NCBI GenBank assembly: GCA_965206125.1
Contig: CBDBIN010000034.1
Location: 51,136 to 115,135 of the forward strand
Length of the DNA: 64,000 nucleotides
Direction: 5' to 3'
Source of the DNA: CAXWPM01 sp965206125
GTDB taxonomy: Bacteria > Acidobacteriota > Terriglobia > 20CM-2-55-15
The position numbers and the translations under genes are program-made. The notes below the pieces were generated by a model, which saw only the letters and a program-made list of their open reading frames with translations, ran no database searches and was not told where the DNA came from. This document shows, piece after piece, positions 60,302-64,000 of this stretch. How positions within the stretch are numbered: position 1 is the stretch's first letter; each line of letters starts with the position of its first letter.

Positions 60302-61357
60302 ATGGCACTATCCAGAAAACTCCGTGTGGCGGTCGCCGGCACATCGTTCGCCAGCGCGGTGCAGCTTCCGGTTTTCGGTTCGCACCCCGGAACCGAGGTC
60401 GTCGCCGTGTCGAGCGGCAGAAGGGAACGCGCCGACGCGGTCGCCGAAGAGCACCACATACCATCTGCCTACACGGACTTCGAGCAGATGCTCGACGAAG
60501 CCAAACCCGACCTCTTCAGCATCGCGACCCCGCCGGACCTCCACTGCCCCATGGCGCTGGCCGCGATCGACCGGGGCATTCATGTCCTCTGCGAAAAGCC
60601 GTTCGCGATGGACGCCGAAGAGGCGAGAGCGATGTATGACGCCGCCACGAAGGCCGGGATCGTCGCGATGGTGGACTTCGAGTTCCGGTACCTGCCCGCC
60701 AGAACATTCCTGAGACGGCTGCTCCGGCAGAAGTATGTCGGCAAGATTCGAATGGTGGATTTCATGATCCACTTTGGATGGCGCTCCCGATCCGACGACG
60801 TGGGATGGAACTGGTGGTCCGACAGTTCTCGCGGGGGCGGAGTGCTCGGAGCTCTGGGCTCCCATGCCGTCGATTCGATGCGGCTATGGCTGGGACAGCC
60901 CAAGCGCGTCCTGTGCGACCTGGCGACGTTCGTCGACGAGCGTGAAGGGAAGGCAGTCACCAGTGACGACTCCTACGTCATGATGCTTGAGTTCGAATCC
61001 GGGGCGCGCGGGATCGTCCAGATGAGCGCGGTGGCGGGAGTCGAGGCGGCCCACATCGGCATCTTCGGCAGCGAAGGCCAGTTGGTGATCCCCAACTACC
61101 GCGGCTCGAGCATCATCGGTGGCAAGCGCAGCACGCGCGAGGTACGCTCGCTGGAAATCCCGGAGCGCTACCAACTAGCCAGGGAATCGGGGCATTTTCT
61201 GACGGCACCGTTCCGGATCCTGCTGAACAGCATGGTGACGGCAATCGAGCAGAACCTGCCCTCCCCATCGCCGAATTTTGCGGACGGCCTCGCCGGGCAG
61301 ATCGTCCTTGACGCCGCACGGTTGTCGTCGGTTGAGCGACGCTGGGTCGAACTCTGA
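60302..61357 (+). CDS. Gfo/Idh/MocA family oxidoreductase
   Basis: NAD(P)-dependent sugar or inositol dehydrogenase-like protein, 351 aa. The N-terminal Rossmann domain begins LRVAVAGTSFASAVQLPVF, which departs from the usual GxGxxG loop. The conserved HVLCEKPFA (about 97-105) gives the catalytic lysine. The C-terminal alpha/beta domain carries GVLGALGSHAVDSMRLW with the family's glycine-His pattern. The substrate is unknown. It is divergent from DUF1015 and followed by the GYD gene after 79 bp. Confidence 0.9.
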   Translation: MALSRKLRVAVAGTSFASAVQLPVFGSHPGTEVVAVSSGRRERADAVAEEHHIPSAYTDFEQMLDEAKPDLFSIATPPDLHCPMALAAIDRGIHVLCEKPFAMDAEEARAMYDAATKAGIVAMVDFEFRYLPARTFLRRLLRQKYVGKIRMVDFMIHFGWRSRSDDVGWNWWSDSSRGGGVLGALGSHAVDSMRLWLGQPKRVLCDLATFVDEREGKAVTSDDSYVMMLEFESGARGIVQMSAVAGVEAAHIGIFGSEGQLVIPNYRGSSIIGGKRSTREVRSLEIPERYQLARESGHFLTAPFRILLNSMVTAIEQNLPSPSPNFADGLAGQIVLDAARLSSVERRWVEL

Positions 61358-61436
61358 TCGCCCGCACATAAGTCTTCGACAACCTACCTCCCATACGGCT
61401 ATCCTTTCCGGCATCCATAAAAACAGGAGGCACCAC

Positions 61437-61727
61437 ATGGTCACCTACGTCTCGCTGATAAACCTGACCGATCAGGGTATCCAGAACATCAAGGAGTCCC
61501 CGTCTCGCTTGAATCAGGCGAAGAAGCTCGCCCGCAAATACGGCGTGAAATTCAAGCAAACTCTGTATACGGTAGGCCCCTACGACATCATCTGCATTCT
61601 TGAAGGCCCGGATGACGACGCGATCAATGCGTTTGCACTGGCAGCCGCACAAAACGGCAATGTGAGGACCACAAGCATGAGAGCCTACACGCCCGCGGAA
61701 ATGACGGAGTTGACGAAAGGAATATGA
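61437..61727 (+). CDS. GYD domain protein
   Basis: Small protein of 96 aa of the GYD family, a ferredoxin-like alpha/beta fold. It begins VTYVSLINLTDQGIQNIKES and has TLYTVGPYDIICILEGPDDD (about 41), where the family has its Gly-Tyr-Asp motif, here GPYDII. Function is unknown for the family. AGGAGG precedes ATG 61437. It shares an ATGA overlap with the VOC gene, so the two are translationally coupled. Confidence 0.92.
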   Translation: MVTYVSLINLTDQGIQNIKESPSRLNQAKKLARKYGVKFKQTLYTVGPYDIICILEGPDDDAINAFALAAAQNGNVRTTSMRAYTPAEMTELTKGI

Positions 61728-62095
61728 CGGTCGGAGCCGAGTGCATCATACCGATCCTTAGCGTCCGGAACCTCACCGACAGCGTGCGCTTCTACGTGGA
61801 CGTACTGGGCTTCGGGCTGGACTGGGAGGCGGGGGACACGGCATCCGTGTCCTCTGAGGGGCAGGCCATCATGCTATGCCAGGGAGCTCAGGGACACGCC
61901 GGGACGTGGGTATGGATCGGTGTCGAGCCAGGAATCGAGTTGCTACACGAAACGTATTCGGCACGGGGAGTCTCCATCCGACTGGAGCCGACCAACTTCT
62001 CCTGGGCGTACGAAATGCGTATCGAAGATCCTGACGGACACGTGCTGCGTTTTGGGTCGGGGCCGAAGGCGGACATGCCGTTCGAAGACACTTGA
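61724..62095 (+). CDS. VOC superfamily (glyoxalase/bleomycin resistance-like) protein
   Basis: Single VOC-fold protein, 123 aa. It has IPILSVRNLTDSVRFYVDVLG at the start (first beta-alpha unit) and ends RIEDPDGHVLRFGSG with a conserved Glu/His-like metal position. Such proteins form dimers that bind metals, glyoxals or antibiotics; nothing identifies the ligand here. It begins in a 4-bp overlap with the GYD gene. Confidence 0.9.
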   Translation: MTVGAECIIPILSVRNLTDSVRFYVDVLGFGLDWEAGDTASVSSEGQAIMLCQGAQGHAGTWVWIGVEPGIELLHETYSARGVSIRLEPTNFSWAYEMRIEDPDGHVLRFGSGPKADMPFEDT

Positions 62096-62188
62096 GCTCC
62101 AGCGGAAAGTGAACACCCGGGGGCGGGCGGGGATCGTCGCGTTCGCCGTATCTTCGAACCGTTCAGCCATTTTCAGGAGGCACGATTT

Positions 62189-62950
62189 TTGACCACATCC
62201 GCTAGGGTTGCCATCGTCACAGGAGCCGGCACCGGCATTGGCAAACGAACGGCGCTCGCCCTTCTACGTGAGGGGTATTCGGTCGCGTTGGCCGGGCCGA
62301 CGCCGGGAACTGTTGGAGGCGGCTGTAATAGAGGCGGGGCAGGACCGGTTCAAGGGCGCTGGCCTTACCCACGGACGTTGCCGATCCGACTTCAGTTCGC
62401 AACCTCTTCCGCGGGACGAAGCAGGCCTTCGGCAGGCTCGATCTGTTGTTCAACAACGCCGGCATCGCCACAGGATCGACCCTCCTCGAGGACCTGACCT
62501 ACGACGAGTGGCGAGGGGTGGTGGACACCAACCTGACGGGCGCGTTCCTGTGTACGCAGGAAGCTTTCAAGCTCATGAAGGATCAGGAACCACGCGGGTG
62601 GCCGCATCATCAACAACGGCTCGCTGTCGGCTCACGTTCCGCGTCCCAACTCCGCGCCCTACACGGCAACCAAACACGCGATTACCGGCCTCACCAGATC
62701 CACCGCACTCGATGGACGCAAATACGACATCGCCTGCGGCCAGATCGATATCGGCAACGCCGCCACTGAGATGACCGAACCCATGAGCGAAGGTGTACCG
62801 CAACCGGACGGGTCCTTGCGGGTCGAGCCCAGGATGGACGTCGACGATGTGGCGCGGGCGATCGTCTACATGGCCAGCCTCTCGCTGGACTCAAACGTTC
62901 CGTTCATGACCGTCATGGCGACCAAGATGCCTTACATCGGACGCGGTTGA
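62189..62950 (+). pseudogene. SDR family oxidoreductase with three +1 frameshifts
   Basis: Short-chain dehydrogenase broken into four pieces. The N-terminal cofactor loop is VTGAGTGIGKRTAL (frame of 62189). Removing one G from each of the GGG runs at 62294, 62354 and 62596 gives one continuous protein of about 252 aa. It contains the normal motifs SVALAGRRRELLEAA, ALPTDVADP, LLFNNAGIATG, the active-site Ser in NNGSLSAH, and YTATKHA. Start is TTG 62189 after CAGGAGG. Because single-base repairs restore everything, this is probably an intact gene with sequence errors. Confidence 0.85.
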
Positions 62951-63006
62951 ATGAGAGAAGCCACGGACGGATGCGTTAGTCTTTAAGTAGCCGAATCGAA
63001 GAGGGG

Positions 63007-63482
63007 GTGCGTCTGGTGGTAGATGTCGTCGCCGACAAACTGACCGCAATCGTGCATGAGACAGCGCTCCGAATGCGCGCACTCGATGACGCTTCAGTAA
63101 GCGTGAGACGAGACGCTGACGCCTGGTCGATCAAGGAAATCATCGGACACCTGGTGGACTCGGCTGCGAATAACCATCAACGCTTCGTCCGTGCCCAGCA
63201 CTCTCCGGCGCTCGACTACCCGAAGTATGAGCAGGACGCCTGGGTCCGTTCGCAGGACTATCAGAGTTGGCCCTGGGTTGAACTGATCGAGTTCTGGAGG
63301 CTCTACAACGTCCACCTGGCGCATGTCATTCGCAGGGTACCGAAGGACAAATTGAACGTGGAGTGTCGCATCGCCGGGAATGCCACCCGTAACTCTGGGA
63401 ATATCTGATTGAAGACTACCTGGTCCACCTGCAACACCATCTGAAGCAGATCGAGGAACGCGAGGCGGATGTCAATCCATGA
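63007..63482 (+). pseudogene. DinB-family (DUF664-like) protein with two +1 frameshifts
   Basis: Four-helix-bundle DinB superfamily protein of about 157 aa after repair, unrelated to DNA polymerase IV. Typical segments are WSIKEIIGHLVDSAANNHQR and DYPKYEQDAW. The open frame ends early at 63408. Removing one base from CCC (63386) and one from GGG (63397) continues as TVTLEYLIEDYLVHLQHHLK to the stop at 63480-63482. The start is GTG after GAGGGG. Such proteins often act as thiol-dependent transferases; histidines in NNHQR and LQHHLK fit the metal site. Confidence 0.82.
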
Positions 63483-64000
63483 GCGACTTCGGCGGAAGCG
63501 GAGGTGTCCTTGAATCTGAGGGCGTGCGAAATCTTGCCAAGTGGCGGGCGTTTCCGAGGGCAGATGGTAAGTAGGCAACACGCCCCGAGACCTCGAAGCA
63601 ATCCTGGGCCGGCGGCACGATAACGGAGCCGACTACTGGGCTACAGTAGACGGCCGCTTTGGAGTCGGCGGTCCCTTCAGCACTCTCGAGTCCCTCTTGA
63701 TCCTCAGCGAGCTGGGAGTTCCCAAATCCCACGAAGCTGTGCGAGGCGCCACCAACCTGCTCCTTGGCGCCTGCCGGGACGATGGTCGCTTTCGAGTCGC
63801 CCCCAAAGGCACTATCTACCCTTGCCACACCGCGATTGCTGCCGCAGTCCTGTGCCGGTTCGGCTTCGGGAAGGATCGTCGAGTTGGGCGACTGCTCGCC
63901 CATCTGCTCGACACGCGTCACGACGATGGAGGATGGCGGTGCAGGAAATTCTCCGGAGGCCGGGGACCGGAGACGGAATTTTCGAACCCTGGCGTCACGC
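63479..64000 (+). pseudogene. Prenyltransferase/terpenoid cyclase-like repeat protein, frameshifted and running off the window
   Basis: From 63586 to the window end one frame is open and protein-like. It reads RDLEAILGRRHDNGADYW, then RFGVGGPFSTLESLLIL, YPCHTAIAAAVLCRFGFG and LDTRHDDGGWRCRKF. The DGGW-type repeats and helix pairs resemble the prenyltransferase/squalene-hopene cyclase alpha-toroid. The likely start is ATG 63479, overlapping the previous stop (ATGA). Two +1 steps (GGG at 63520, CCCC at 63583) must be removed to join it. The 3' end is missing. Confidence 0.65.

Noticed and set aside
1..64000. tRNA, rRNA or known riboswitch genes
   Set aside because: Reading intergenic regions on both strands showed no cloverleaf-like GTTCRA arms or riboswitch cores; a covariance scan would be needed to exclude them fully.

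Overview
The window reads as chromosomal DNA of a GC-rich, free-living, probably aerobic bacterium, most likely an acidobacterium. The main support is a MacB-type permease of the Acidobacterial duplicated orphan permease (ADOP) type at 56.2-58.7 kb. A form-II CO-dehydrogenase-like molybdenum hydroxylase operon, aminofutalosine synthase (futalosine route to menaquinone) and a bacterial DRG/TGS GTPase fit that picture. I found no rRNA, tRNA, CRISPR array, phage or plasmid module.

Layout: 0-3 kb esterase, UvrC-like protein, ornithine cyclodeaminase family. 3.1-8.2 kb (minus) smc, purC, cvpA. 8.5-11 kb GntR regulator, then Rrf2 regulator plus dinB. 11-15.5 kb double cyclophilin, HAD phosphatase, a small unknown protein with an unlisted 46-aa YHS protein and a DUF374 acyltransferase, then a rhodanese-E1 fusion. 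16-20.1 kb (minus) coxS-coxL-coxM-coxG. 20.4-25.5 kb (minus) mqnE, acyltransferase 3 and radical SAM, with an IS1380-family element splitting the acyltransferase. 25.5-31.4 kb thiO remnant, SirB1/TPR, LOG-like, acyl-CoA dehydrogenase, thioredoxin-like and class V aminotransferase genes. 31.5-38.5 kb (minus) secreted metalloprotease, thrC, lon. 38.5-44 kb MFS, DRG GTPase, HtrA protease, FxLYD-like and MBL proteins, thioesterase. 44-45.6 kb IS110-family element. 45.6-62 kb housekeeping genes (5'-3' exonuclease, CinA-like, two M24 peptidases, CbpA, YgfZ, deoxyhypusine synthase homologue, ADOP, DUF1015, Gfo/Idh, GYD, VOC). 62.2-64 kb three frameshifted genes, the last running off the window.

Four patterns cut across the gene list. 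(1) A dispersed palindromic repeat of about 107 bp, with ends related to AGCCCGTGGTGAAAGTC, occurs in four full copies, one minimal copy and several half copies. (2) About nine genes have a -10-like hexamer 6-10 nt before the start codon and no Shine-Dalgarno, suggesting leaderless transcripts. (3) Eight apparent frameshifts, one near 1050 and seven between 62.3 and 63.6 kb, can each be repaired by removing one base from a G or C run; uniform polarity suggests sequence error rather than gene decay. (4) The IS1380 insertion can be resolved to the base: a CTAG duplication, whose removal restores the acyltransferase frame.

No convincing defence system or wholly new multi-gene system is visible. 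The items most worth follow-up are the IS110 element with its structured flanks (candidate bridge RNA), the repeat family, the leaderless promoters, the form-II CODH-like operon and the bacterial deoxyhypusine synthase homologue.
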